From Saururus chinensis (Eukaryota > Streptophyta > Magnoliopsida > Piperales > Saururaceae): a stretch of DNA of 64,000 nt. The stretch is from positions 27,955,753 through 28,019,752 of the forward strand of contig CP141149.1 in assembly GCA_035235625.1 (NCBI GenBank), in the 5' to 3' direction. Below the pieces are notes generated by a model. The model was not told the origin of the DNA and made no database searches. It saw only the letters and a list, made by a program, of their open reading frames with translations. The number at the start of each line of letters is the position of its first letter. Position 1 is the first letter of the stretch. Of the stretch, positions 21,752 through 34,494 are shown piece after piece. Both the position numbers and the translations under genes were made by a program.

Positions 21752-24700
21752 ATGTATAATGGGATTGGTCTACAGACCCCAAGGGGGTCAGGGACGAACG
21801 GCTACATCCAGACCAACAAGTTCTTTGTGAAGCCCAAAAGTGTGCCTGTAGAGCGGAAAGAGTATGAGCCAGGGCAGGGAACTGGGGGTGTAAAAAAGGC
21901 GAATAGGGACATTCTTGAGCACGATAGGAAACGTCAGATCCAGCTTAAGCTTGTGGTGCTTGAAGAGACCCTTGTTGACCAAGGGTACACAGACGATGAG
22001 ATTGCTGTGAAGCTCGATGAGGCGAGGAAGGTTTTGGAAGCTTCACTTGGGGATAATGGTACAGAGTCCAGCACAAAGACTGAGAAGAGGTAAGTTTGAC
22101 TTTGATTTTTATTACGGTTTGACTTGTCAGTTGTTTTTCTTTGCATTGAAGACCTTCCTATTATATGTAGAGGGTTATTTGTAGCATTTTAGATTTTCAA
22201 TATTCAGATATCATGAATATAAGTTGGCTTGGATGTTTTGGGGGTTGCATAATGTGCCTGATGAACTGCAATTGTTGGATATTCTGTTTACCTTATTCTT
22301 ACTTTTGAAGAGTCCTTAGTGTCTAGACTAGGACCGGTACTATACTGTGTACAAATTATTGTGGGAAAAAATGGACCATATTGTTTTGGTTGTGGTGTAC
22401 TAAACTGCGCTCCCCAGGAAGCTAGAAATTATTTAGAGTGCGAGCTTGATTATGTTTGGAGTGGAGAGTCTTTATTGCACTAGTTTTTGCTATTGTATAT
22501 TTACATACTCTGCTTTGTGTAGTGTAGTGTAATGGCCCTTTCTTTATTTAAGGCAGGTTGGGTCCTGGTCTGAGTTATGACCCGAGCCATAAGAGGAAAC
22601 CGGAAGTGGGAGAATCCTGTTTCTCCCCCCAATCAGTCTGTTATCCTATTTTGAGATGGTGAGGAAGAAGAGGAGAATCCTCCTGATCGGACTCCTCCTC
22701 CTTCTCCCAGTAGGATTCCTTTCTCCTCCCTCTATTTATACCTTGAAAGCCCCCTTTTCTCGACATTTCTCCCTCTTCTCTTCTCTCTTTTGGTTGTTTC
22801 CGGCGAGTATGGTCTCTTCAATCCGGTGGCCAGCGGCAACACATCACCAGCGAGCAGCGGAGGTGAAAAAGGGGGCTGTGTTCATGGAGGACGACAAGAG
22901 AGAGGATTGTGTTGTGCTCTACAATAGAGAGAGGTGATTTATTTACTGTCCTAAATAGTTTCTGGGCGCCATGAAGCACCCAGAGGAACTTTTCTGTTTT
23001 CTTGGGGATTGACCTTGTTGGCTGCAGCAAGGTTTTGGACTGGAGGAAATTGCTACAGGAGAGGTTTTTCCTCTTTTTGTTTGGACCAAACCTGCTGATT
23101 ACTGCTAGGGTTGGGCCAGGGGAGATGCCCCGAAGAGAGTTCTCTCTCTGGTTTATATTTTTGTTTGAGAGTAGCTTTTCTCTGTTTTTGGTGAGTTAAA
23201 AAGAGAGTTTAAATAAAGAACTGGTTGTTTCTTTCCTTAGGAGTGGGAGAGGATCAGTAGCTGTTTGGGTAGGATTTGAATCAAGGCCAAGGCGAGGGCT
23301 CTCATGTAAAGCATGCTAAGATTTTATTTAGGTGCTATCTATACATATAAATGTTGTTTGAACATGTATGTTCTGCTCAAAATCTTCTGCTTTGTGATCT
23401 GATTGAAACATGTGAGATATGCTCTGTTGAAAATAATCTAAGACATATTCTGCTAAGGTTCTAACGGAAATATATTATATGTCTTGCTGATAATTTTCTT
23501 CTATATGTCCTGATTGAAACATTATGAGATATGCTCTGCTGAAACTAATCTAAGTTCTGTTCTGATGAAATATTCTGAGATGTGGGTTAATTGAAATATT
23601 ATGTTTCTGATTTGGAAACTTAAATGGTTGCAAAATAATCTGAATTTTTAATTGGTAACTAAATGATATTGCTTAGTGATGATCATAAGGATTTTGATGC
23701 AAGTTAGAATTATGCTTCTATGTAAATGGGTACAGAAACTTGGTTGCTACAGTATTGTGTTCTTGTTTTTTAATGACCAGTAGATGATGATGATTGGATA
23801 ATCATAATTAAATAGTTTTAATCCTTATGAAGTATGATTAAGGGATTTGATTGTGATCTGTTCAAGGTTTTAATGGACTGATTAATGATGAAAAGAATGG
23901 ATGTTTGGGTTAACATATGGTTTTAATCTACTGATTATACATTTCTGCTAGGTGAACGGGGTTTTGCAAATAGTAGCACAACATATGGTTTGATCTACCG
24001 AATATATGTCCCTGCTAGGACAACATGTGTTGGAACTGATAGGTGTTGGGGAGAAATGATCTACTGCATATACTTATAACTAGTTAATGCTTATTATAAT
24101 GGTGGTTTCGGGTGAATGAAGTGTTTCTCAAAGTAAGATTATTTTATTTTCTACCTGGCCTATTTGCTACATATCACCTACTATCAGAAATGCAATTTTC
24201 AAGTTACATGTCTCGGATAAAGGGTCACCCTTAGTACTGTTGTTCTAATAGTGGTCTTTTGGCAACTTAGCTCCTTCACAATTCAACTCCTATCCTGTAC
24301 TCCTTGCTGAGTTGTACCCTTGTCCTCTTATGCTCTTTGCTGAAAGTGCATTGTACTAAATTATGAGTTTCTATATGTTAGTTTGTTCTATGTCATAGTC
24401 TCCCATTGCCTTTTACATTGACATTTAAATTATCCTACACTTGCTCTGTTTTCTGCTTGGTACTAAAACAAATGTCATGTATAGTCAAGTCTTCAAACAA
24501 CTTAGACTTACTCTCTAATGTTTTGAATGGAATACATTGGAAAATGTTTGATTTATGCATGGAGTTAGGGAATTTCTATTTGACTGGTAAAGCATGGGGT
24601 ATCTCAGTTCTTGGGTTTGGGGGCTAGTGAGTTATTTTTTGATCTCTTATGGCCACGTGAGAGGACTGGCTTGCACTAAAGGTAGATCCAGGTATTAATA

Positions 24701-27700
24701 ACCAACCTAAGTCTTGAGAAATATTGACAAGGGTTAGTTAAGGCTTGGTATGAGTGGCTTTAACGTTAGGTTCAAGATAAAAGATTACCCAGGTGCCACG
24801 TATTGGGATGAGGGTGGACCTAGCCTTTGACAGTTCCCTCAATGCCACGTGACTGGTATAGCCGATTCACGGTACACATGGATGACCACCCACAATGCTC
24901 TCTCATTGGGGCAAATTACAGATCATATAGCTAATTCTTTGAGAGATTAAAGGGGAATGGGCTATTTACTAGTATTATGCTATCATGTTACCTCATTCAC
25001 GTGTTATCTCATGTTATGTTAGATATATGATGGTTATGCATGGATTGATCATGCCTAGATTAGAATATGATATGTCTTTGTTATTGCATGTTATATGTTT
25101 GTAATACTTTCATGCATGTTTTACTTGAGGCACAAACACATGGCTTTTGGAATGTATGTTCCACATGCTTATTTTTGCGTTTAGGTTTGCCAAACGTTTG
25201 ATGCATAGAAACATAAAGGAGGAAAGAGAGAGATGTCTTTCAAGGGGAAAAATTGAAGCATTAGGGTAGTTTAGGTTTCATTTTTGGGAAACTAATGTGG
25301 CTATATTTGAAGTAGGAATAAAAACACCTTATGATGGTGAAATTTATGTTATTTGTGACGTTTTTATATAAATAAAGATTTTTAGAAGGAACATTTTGTA
25401 AATTCTTGGCTCATTTTATATCTCTTGCCCAAATATAATATTGTCCTGTCGTGGCTCTGGCTTAGGTGTTCTGCAATGGCGTGACCAGTCTTTAGACCAT
25501 CTCTAGGGCTCGAGTTGTGTAGTTTACTTAAATATGAATTATCTGTCCTTGTATTTCGAGTTTCATTATTAGATAGGATTGTTGTAGTCATTATTGTTAG
25601 CATAAATGTTCATTTAATTAATTGGCAAAGGCTGGTGGTCATCTAGGACTTCTTATAGTCATGATTTGGAATATTTGGATGAACATACACATATGGAGAG
25701 AAGAGATGATTCTTATGCAGCTTTGATCTTGAGTGCAGACTTGTGTGTAGGATGTACAAATATTTCCTGTTAAGTACGGTGTTGGCCTGTAGGGTTTTAT
25801 TGCTATCCTTTTCTATCACTTGGTTTTGCCATGAATTTGAAGCTTGAAACATATCTTTGTTATTTCTATGATTTACCTCTTAATAGACACTATTGCTGAT
25901 GTGGACAGGGTTTCCGATACACAGACACATCAAATTGCAGCCAGAAAAGAAAAGCAGATGGAAACATTAAGGGCAGCTCTTGGTATTAAAAGTGAAGAAG
26001 CCCTAGAACAAGGTGAAATTCAAGACCAGCAACAGGAGAAAGAAGTTGATTCGGGAAGTGAAAACAGCAATGATGTCAAAACTAGAGAAGACATGAAAAA
26101 TATTACTGGGGATGGCCCTGGGCTGCATGGAAAAAATACATATCTTCGAGGGGATGGAGATGCAAGGGCAAGAACAGACATGAAAAATGTAAAGGATATA
26201 ATGAAGGATTTGAAAAAACAAGAAATCAAAGAAGAGACACGAAGGAAAGATGATAGTAAGAAGACAGAAGATAAGAAAAGGAGACAGCTAGATGGGTCTG
26301 ATACTGACAGTGATAAGAACAGCTCTAGGAGGGGAAAAGGACGTGGGAGAAATAACCAAGAAACTGATTCTGAAGATGATTCTGATTATGGCAGCAGAAA
26401 GAGAAAGCAAAAAATTACAAGTCACAAGGAGAGAAGAAGGCATGATGATGATAAGGAAAGGGATAGTACTAGTTCTGACAATGATATAGGCAATATTAAC
26501 ATGAAGAATAGAAGGGGGAAATATGACAAGAATTTGCAAAGGGGTAATTCTGATAGCAATGATTCTGATTTTACTGGAAAGAATCATAGCAAGAAAGTTT
26601 CAAGGGTGAAGCGGGCCGTTGAAAATCTAAAACATGATTCTGATTTTGATACTGGAAGAAACAACAAAAAGAACTTGGAAAAAATACAAAGTGGGCACGG
26701 TAGAAAGAATGATTCAGATTGGTCCTCAGATAGTGGTTCTGGTGATGATGTTGAGTTTGATAAGAAAAAGAATGAAGGAAGAAACAACAGAAAGTACGAT
26801 TCTGAAAAAAAAGTGGATTTGACTGAAGTGAAGAAGGCTGGAAAAGAAAATGCAAAGAGTGGGAGTAGCAGAAGCAAGCCTTCTAAGAATGGCTCTGACA
26901 CCAATAGCGGCATGAATGAAAAGAAAAATAGGAGATCAAAGCATGATAAAAAGAAAGTTTTGTCGGAATCTTCTACTGATGAGAGCGACAGTGGTACTGA
27001 TAGTCGTGCTTATAGTAGTGAGTCTGACTCTGACAACAGCAGTGATGATAATTACAAGAAAAACCATAGAGGTATTGCTGACATGGACAGAGGCAAAGGT
27101 AGACATGAAGATAAGAGGCATAGAGATGCTGCAGTTGGGGATAAGGTTGCTGCAGAGGAACATGGTCACAGAGATGTCCAGAGAGATAAAAGACGTCCTG
27201 AACCTAGTCATGCTAATAAGCTGGAAAAGTTCAAGGACTTGGACGTGTTGAAGAGAAAAGAATACGCTAGTAATACTGAATCTAAGAGAGATGAGAGTGA
27301 ATCAGGTCACAAAAACGTGGATCCAACAGGAAGGAGGAAGTTAGAAGATGTCAAAGCTACTCATGGAGAGCTGCATGGGATAAAGTCAAATGTGGATTTA
27401 GGAGGGGCAAAAAGGAGTCGGGATAAAGATGAAAAAGGTTATGAGTTTGCAAGTAGGGAAAACAAAAACAATGATAATGAAAGAGATGGATACAGACATA
27501 ATGAGAATAAAAAGACCTCTAGAAAATTGGAAGAAAAGACCTCTAGAAGTTTGGATGAAAGGGCATATAACGTGGACTGTATCGAAGGGAGAGATCACCA
27601 TAGCAGGAGGCATGATAGAGATGAGGAGAGATCAAGGGGGGCTAAATATGATCGTTCTGACTATCGAGAAGAGCGTGAAACTTATAAACATGGGGAAGAC

Positions 27701-27823
27701 TCGGAGAGAGGTGCCAAAAGGGGCCGACGGGATGATTCAAGATCACATAGTAGGCGGGACGATTCAAGATCACATAGTAGGCGCGACGACTATAAATATG
27801 ATGTAGACAGATCCAGGCGTTGA
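21752..27823 (+). CDS. CWC21: CWC21/SRRM2-like pre-mRNA splicing factor (cwf21 domain)
   Basis: Exons 21752-22089 and 25909-27823 join through a 3819-bp GT-AG intron to give 750 aa. The start [20 protein letters not shown] is the conserved N-terminus of CWC21/SRRM2 proteins and is preferred over an upstream in-frame ATG that lies before the splice acceptor. Residues 53-97 ([20 protein letters not shown] onward) form the cwf21 domain, which in yeast contacts Prp8 and Snu114 in the catalytic spliceosome. The rest is a highly charged, disordered Lys/Arg/Glu/Asp/Ser tail with many SD and RRHDD-like tracts, typical of nuclear-speckle splicing scaffolds. The last 30 residues carry a duplicated nine-residue unit DDSRSHSRR. 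It acts in the nucleus in splicing. The function is inferred from the family; the gene looks intact. Confidence 0.9.
22090..25908 (+). other. Large coding intron of the CWC21-like gene
   Basis: The intron runs from GTAAGT to GGACAG. A part at about 22550-23320 is richer in GC than the rest and has open frames that resemble no known protein. A 67-bp imperfect duplication (AACATATGGTTT-containing) lies at about 23914-24025, and another imperfect repeat with GAAACAT..GAGATATGCTCTG at about 23400-23545. The size suggests old transposon insertions, but I could not find element ends. Confidence 0.6.
27767..27793 (+). repeat. 27-bp in-frame coding repeat
   Basis: The second of two adjacent 27-bp copies of GATGATTCAAGATCACATAG-type sequence (about 27732-27790) encodes DDSRSHSRR twice at the C-terminus of the splicing factor. 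Confidence 0.7.
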
Positions 27824-29600
27824 GACTTTGTTCATCATCATGTGTTTTCTCTTAAAGAATATCATTTGGTTTGAATATGTTGAAACTTTAAATTGCAGCT
27901 TACGTATTGTTGTTTAAGATGGCGGTAAAGAGGATCTTTTGTGATTGTAGCTATAATGTGAAGAACTTGTTGCGGCCCAATTCATTGAATATAGGGTGGA
28001 GGGATGTGAAAAAGCGAATCCCTATTGAGGGTGGTGAAAATTATATTCAGGGTTTTGGCTGTGAATAGAGGTATAATGGGCTAGAGAGATCTTCCATGCC
28101 ACCCTCTCTGAACCATGGTTTGCCGTCTTGGATTTTGATTTTGTCTTGATGAACCAAAGAAACATGGTCTCGGGGAAAACTTAGTGAGATCTCGAAGAGA
28201 TTATATTAAATAATCTTGATCATCTAAGTAATTAAAATAAGTTTGTTTATTTTGACATTTTAAGTATATATTATTATTTATAAACATCAATTTTTATATT
28301 AAATAATTATAAACTTATTATGTAGTATAAATCATGTAAAATAAATAAAATATATAATATCTAATGATAATATAGAATGAGAGTAAATACAATTAATTTT
28401 TATCAAGAAAGATCTAGGCATTAGTACACCTAATAAAATAAAATGTGATTGATTAAATAAAAAATTAGTGATATAGTTATGTCCCTTTTGTCTCCCGTCT
28501 TATTATGATTATTGTAATCTCGGCCATATTAACAATGTCAGAACATTATAAAGTTGTCATTATACAATTACGGTACCTGAGATAGAGATCTCACCTAGAC
28601 CGCAAACTATGCTCTGGACAAGTGGTCAGCTCAGGCGCCAACCACCTGCTCAGCTATGCCGGCCAGTTCAGTCTCAGCTTGCCTTCCCATTCTCCCTTGC
28701 CCCACTGTTCCGTGGCCTGTTAAGTCATCATCATGTTGTCCTCCAGTACCCCTCCCTCTCGGTGCATCCTTGTCCTCCCCTTCATCTCCATATGTCCGTT
28801 TCTTTGTCCTCCAGTCCCTTGAAAATTGAAGCATTTTTTTGGGGCAAGAGCCAGATGATGAACCAACCAGGGGAGGGGAATGATATAGTGGAGAATGAAG
28901 AGGAGCAGCGAGAGAGCTGTGATTGTGACATTTAGTAAGTTTGTGCTTTCCCAGTTCCCAGTTCATATAGCTTGCTTAAGTCCTATTAAAATGAATAGGA
29001 TAAAGTTATTATGAGCCCCAAACTCGTGCGATTGCATGAGCCAGGACACCGTTGGATCAAGATATGATAAAAAACAATTTATCCCTAACATGTGCCTATC
29101 ATGTCGAAATCCCATGATTCGCAATGGCCAGCTTAGAGGGTCATCTCATATTAACGGGACCAAATGAATAAACCTTTTCATTTATTGTGGGGGGTATTAC
29201 GGTACTTTTTTCTGCTAAATATTGGTACTTCAATTTTTTTTTTTTTGCAAGGAAAGGCAAATACATTGGCCCCTAAATGGGAAGGCAACTAAACTTGTAT
29301 ACATCAAACACAACATAACATAATAACAGCCGCATAGGGCCTCACTATAGGGCCTATATAATTCCTAAAATAATGTAGGGCCTCACCATAGGGCTTTTTT
29401 TTATACACCCGCACCACAAAGCTTAAATAAAGTGACAAGCTTTGGCGACGAGGAGAGCAATAGGATTGCCAGAGATAACGGGAGAATGGTAGAACTACCA
29501 CTACAGCAGCAGATGAACCACCTAAACACCTATAACTGGTCGTCTGGGACAAGGGGATGATATAACCAACAAGAGGGCAGTGAAAAAGAGGGAAAGAAAT
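27824..29600. other. Convergent spacer
   Basis: This separates the 3' ends of the splicing-factor gene (+) and transporter copy 1 (-). It is AT-rich at about 28190-28480. Open frames at 28609-28966 are unrecognised. No element ends or RNA genes are seen. Confidence 0.4.
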
Positions 29601-29849
29601 AAAAAAAAGGGAAAGAGGGAAGGAAGGAGGAATATATGTCACCGGAGCCATCGCCACTTTACAGGCCTGTCCTCGGAACCACTCAACCCTCAGAAACCTA
29701 TCGCAGGCCGGCCAGGCCGTCCAGGCCGTCACCTATCCCTCTCTTTCCAGTCGCTCTCAGAAACCTCCCTTTCCACCCTCGAGCCCCTCCGCTTCAGGGT
29801 ACTACTCATCATTGCAAATTATATGTTGGGTATAACACTATATATCATT

Positions 29850-32357
29850 CTACATACTAGATAGAGTATCGTTCAACTCCTTGCCACTGGTCTCCAACGG
29901 GAACAGTACAACTGCAATTCCTGAAATGAATACTATCAATTCAAATACAAGAATAGCAACAGTTCGATGACAGCTATGCATCAACCCCACTGCTACAAGA
30001 GGGCATACGATACCACCAATTCTTGCCACTGAGCTTGCAACACCAACGCCAGTTGTCCTAACTGAGGTCGGATATATCTACAGAAGGCACGAAACAATTA
30101 CTTCGCGGGATTAGCTAGTAGTGCAATAAGAAAATTTACACTACGACTACCATCATATGTTTGCGGAGGGGAAGCGCAAAGCGAAGCAAAAAAATTGCGA
30201 GATGAACCAAACGATTACCTCTGGAGCATATATGTATACAATTGTGAAGGTTCCTGTAATGCATATCCGGGCGCCAAATAATAGAGCAGTTGTTAGATGC
30301 TCTGATTGATGGAATGACAGAGGGAGAAGGAAAATGCAGCAAGCAAAGAGCATTAACGACATTGAGAGCTTTCGACCAATCCTGTCTACCACTGCTGCAG
30401 ATAATATAAGCCCTGGTATTTCTGAAACAAAAACTTAGGGCCACTTTTTTAGTCACGCTTTTAGACCTAAAAAAATAGCTTTATCATAAAACCGTATAGG
30501 TATCAAGAAAACCTACCAGCCAAACTCGTGATGAATACATCTCTGTAAAGTTTTACATCTTCTCCATTCTCTGAATGGAACACAAGTTTGGAACAGTCAC
30601 CTTTCGTGTTGCTTAACTCAGAAGTCAACAAGACAATGCCATAGTATGAAAATGCATTTCCAAAGAACACCACCCACAGGAGGATAGTTGATTTGATTAA
30701 TTTTGGTGATAACAGCATAACCAATGAAGACAATCCTCCCATTCTGGACTGTGTCTTTTCGATAGTGATGGCCCTATGTTCATCAGCATTGGTTTCGTCT
30801 TCTTTCGCATAAAGTAAATCAGACTCCTCCATGGGGGTACTTCTTTCACCATATCTTCGTTCATTATCAGAGATAAGTGTACCATGAGGTAGTCTAGCTT
30901 GGTTCACTTTCGCAATTTTCTCCAGAATATGCAGTGCATCAGTTTTCCTACCTTTCATGCATAGGTATCTGGGTGACTCGGGCACAACCGTGTAAAATAA
31001 AAGGAGCATTAATGTTGGAAGAGAAGAGAACGCAAGTAACCATCTCCAGCCCATTGTTGGCATGATAATCTGAGGGTCATATGACAAGGATTATGCTCCA
31101 AACTTCTACTATATTTGTCACGCATCTCATCAAAAGAAAGGAAAAGAAGAAAAATAATCTCCAAGGGGCCAGGAACTTAATACTATAATATTCTTCAAGT
31201 GTAAGAAAAAGAAGAATTGTTCCCCCTTGAGGCAGAATTAGGCTTTAGAACTGTCAATTATAGGGAAGTCCTTTTCACAATTTTTGGATGCATTGATATG
31301 TGCACAGAAATTCAATGCAGGATCATTTTCTAAATTCAAAGAGAATAAATGCTTGGTGAACATAAAGATGATTTTCTTTCTACACCAAATCAACATTACT
31401 GCTAGTTCATGAATACATCGGAAGAAATTGCAACCAAAGTGACTTGCACAAGATATGGGGAAATATTCTGGGGACATCCAAGCTTTGTGTACTCTTAGAA
31501 TTTAAATACATTATAAAAAGAATACGTTTTTAAATGGTAAGTTTATTTCAACGCTGGTTCCTAAATTTTAATATTCAGGCACTCACATTTATTTTAAAAA
31601 TGATTGACTGAAATATTATAAAATTAGGGCACTAAAATAACAGGAGAAAAAAAATTTGATACATAACAGAATTTTCTTTCTAGTATTAAAACTATTTACG
31701 GAGGTGAGATTGGCAGTACCCATGCTAGGGAAGCTTCAAAAATTGTACCAAGAGTCCAGAAGGCTGAAAATATAACCATCCAAATTCCTCTATTTGGAGC
31801 TGGGATAAACTCTAAAAACCATGACGATAACACTGGGCCACCTCCCAATCCAATGCCAACTAGGCAGCGAGAAAAAATTAATGTAGTATAGTTTGGAGAA
31901 ACAGCACTTATAAGACCTGCTCCACCAGTAATGACTGCCGTTATAAAAAAGCCCTTCCTGCACCAACAGAAGCAAAAGTTTTGCAACACAAAAAATCAGT
32001 AAAGATAGTGCAAACACATTCTCAGGGAAAACACTCTCACCATAATAAGCAATTATGGAAAGATCACAGGAATAGACGGATTGCTTGCCTCCTTCCGTGA
32101 TTATCCGAAACAATGCCCCAGCAGTAGGCCCCAATTAACATGCCAGCAAATACAGCACTAGAGATCAAACTCTCTTCATGTGATGAAAGGTTCCACTCGA
32201 GTTGAACTGCTGGTCCCACAAATGATAGAAGCATCATCTCCATCGCCTCCGAAATCCATCCCATGCCAGCATAAGCAAGAACAAGGAACTGATACTTCCC
32301 AAATCCCAAAGATACAAGTGCTTCATCAACAGTAAAAAGCAACTGTCTGTCTTCCAT
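29850..32357 (-). CDS. OCT7: OCT7/NiaP-like MFS transporter, copy 1
   Basis: Five coding exons on the minus strand: 32357-32089, 31957-31720, 31069-30517, 30421-30219 and 30077-29850; 1491 nt, 496 aa. Reading phases agree at every junction. It starts [20 protein letters not shown], typical of plant organic cation/carnitine transporter 7 and related nicotinate (NiaP-type) transporters. The MFS motif between helices 2 and 3 is [12 protein letters not shown] (81-92). The matching motif of the second half is VVDRIGRK (364-371). IPAPNRG and [13 protein letters not shown] blocks are conserved. It is an integral membrane carrier with about 12 helices. Substrate is inferred only, perhaps nicotinate or organic cations. 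The first coding intron has a GC donor. ATG sits directly at a splice acceptor (TTGACAG|ATGG), so a 5'-UTR exon precedes it. Confidence 0.93.
32083..32090 (-). other. GC donor of the first coding intron, copy 1
   Basis: On the minus strand the junction is AG|GCAAGC, and the acceptor is GGTGCAG|GAAGGG. Only this junction restores the conserved GRRKGF. No GT donor in frame fits, so this is a GC-AG intron. Confidence 0.85.
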
Positions 32358-32449
32358 CTGTCAAGATCATACATATGAGAAAACGCCCCTGTGAAATATA
32401 CTCTCCACCTAAAACTTGAGCTTCAGAATGGACCGAGTCAAAGTATATC

Positions 32450-32620
32450 TTCAGGAATATAACATGACAGTTGAAAACTTTTTCACACCACACAATATAT
32501 GGATGGAGTATGTGCAACAGTACCAGTAACTTTTATCTTCAGGAATATGACAGTTGAAAACTTTTTCACACCACACAATATATGGATGGAGTATGCGCAA
32601 CAGTACCAGTAACTTTTAAG
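32450..32620. repeat. 78-bp tandem duplication in the 5'-UTR intron of copy 1
   Basis: The unit TCTTCAGGAATATGACAGTT...CAGTACCAGTAACTTTTA occurs twice in a row, with one extra AACAT-type insertion in the first copy. It lies in the part of the intron that copy 2 lacks. Confidence 0.85.
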
Positions 32621-33462
32621 CTTCAGGTAGGTAATACTGTATCTGATTGTAGATGATTGAAAAGCCATTTATATATTATATGTTACGGCATTTTTGTTGA
32701 TATGTAAATAACAATTCACTGTGAAATCCTAAAGTTGCCGCAGCCACCTTAAATTTTTTTGAAGGTAGTGAACTTTTCTCTAATGCATTGGCATAGTGGG
32801 CATTTCATTTTATACGGTGGTACAAAGAATACTATAATTTCACAATTCGGATGATCCAAAAATTCGTAAGTTTTACTTTTCTGAAGAGAGTACGATGACT
32901 GTTAATTAAAAATGGTATATAATTATCCAATTGCTTTGCCCAACTGACAGAAATATACAACTTAGGACTTCTTACAAAATTCAGAAGTTACGTTAAACAA
33001 GACTTTAGATGGTTCACCGTCAATGACCCTCAAGTTTGAAAAACATTTTGCTAATAATTTCGTAGACTGAAAAGGCTAATTTGGTTATCAAGGTTCATTG
33101 AGGAAAATAAGACCGTATTCATGAGTAAAAAATGGATTCCTACCCCCCTAAAAACGGCTTTATTTATAAGTTCCAAATGAAACTTCATGGTGAAATACTA
33201 AATCCGTTTACTCCTCCCCAAAAGATGAATCCCACTGATTCTGATAATTTTGATGGTGCATCAGTTGAATAATTAACAAATTTTCGTCTTCCACTTGAAG
33301 TGGCTCAGAAAACGAGCTAAAACGATTGATATTGAAATGACAAATATCGGTTCACTCAATATTACAGCTAAAACACCTCTTTTAATATATAATCAGATCT
33401 GTAATTTAAAAAAAAAAATCAAAGGAATAGAACGAACGAAAACGGCGGGAAACGGGGATTAC

Positions 33463-33690
33463 CTGGTGAAATCCAGATGAAGGAGAGTGCTGCAAACAGC
33501 TGAATCGAATGATAATCCGAAGTCGAATGCAGCCAACTGAATCGCCAACTGGAGAAGGTTGACGGCAAGAGCAAATCTGGCCAATACGAGCAGACGGGAT
33601 GAAATGTGAAGACAACGGGAGCAGGTTGTGGGAGGGATGGAATCTCTTCCTCTCGCTCCGGACAACGACTAATTCATCTAATTTAATCAA
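33463..33690 (-). other. Probable 5'-UTR exon of transporter copy 1
   Basis: On the minus strand the sequence ends TTTCACCAG|GTAATC, a strong donor. It would splice to the acceptor before the ATG across a 1.1-kb intron. The same arrangement is conserved in copy 2 (62569). The upstream end is a guess. Confidence 0.6.
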
Positions 33691-34494
33691 AACAATTAAA
33701 AGAAATGATTAAAGAATGGAGAAACAAATCAGAGACGAAACGGGTTCGCGTCTGTCTCAGAATCGCTACGAATAGAATATTAGCGTGCGCTCTATGTTCT
33801 CACAATCCAGCGTATTCGTAAGGCTACGAATGGATTATTAGCTCTATTTGTTTAACGGAAAAATCGATGGACTTGTCTAGCTTTGCTTTTTGAAGTACGC
33901 TCACTGACCAATCACGTGAGGCCGCTGCATAAAAAAAAGTTGTGTTAGAGAAATTTGAGAACCTTATCAAACATGTTCTCATGTTCTAAATTCCTAAGAA
34001 CAGGGACAGTCGATCTTATCATTAATAGTGAATACATAAACGTAAGGGGAACGTTTTTAATGCTTTACTCTACGATAATAAGTTAAAACGTATCTGTGTC
34101 CTTTATTTATAAGATCAATGGTGTATATATTTTTATATATCAACATAAGTAGTCGTATTGACATTAATATGTGCTAGCATCTATACCTCAATAACCAAAT
34201 AAACCCCTTTATAAAATTATAAATAAAATAAGGTACTGAGGAAATAACTAGGATGCATATAAATTTATATTTTTAAATATTAAGTACTTACATGTATCCT
34301 TAAAGTTAAGTTCATTGTCAAAGTGGAGTATAAAAAACTATTCCTAATGTAAGAGTTGTTGTTTGTATAGAACAACATTAATGATGAAGATGACTATTCT
34401 AGGGTGATGAATATCCTCGTGGTTACGGGTACATGATTCAAAATCAATGCTTTAAAATTTGGCCTAGCCTATAACTAAGATTGACAATTGTATT
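33691..34494. other. Promoter-side flank of transporter copy 1
   Basis: This flank is duplicated at about 62800-63516. No motif is certain. It ends at the A-type LTR. Confidence 0.45.

Noticed and set aside
22656-22937. Separate small gene inside the CWC21-like intron
   Set aside because: A hydrophobic start but no recognisable protein and no splice or promoter evidence.
28609-28966. Overlapping frames of about 110 codons on both strands
   Set aside because: No similarity is recognised; the composition and overlap suggest chance.
32391-32957. Transposon insertion in the leader intron of copy 1
   Set aside because: The 9-bp direct repeat could be a target duplication, but the ends show no inverted repeat; a microhomology deletion in copy 2 is simpler.
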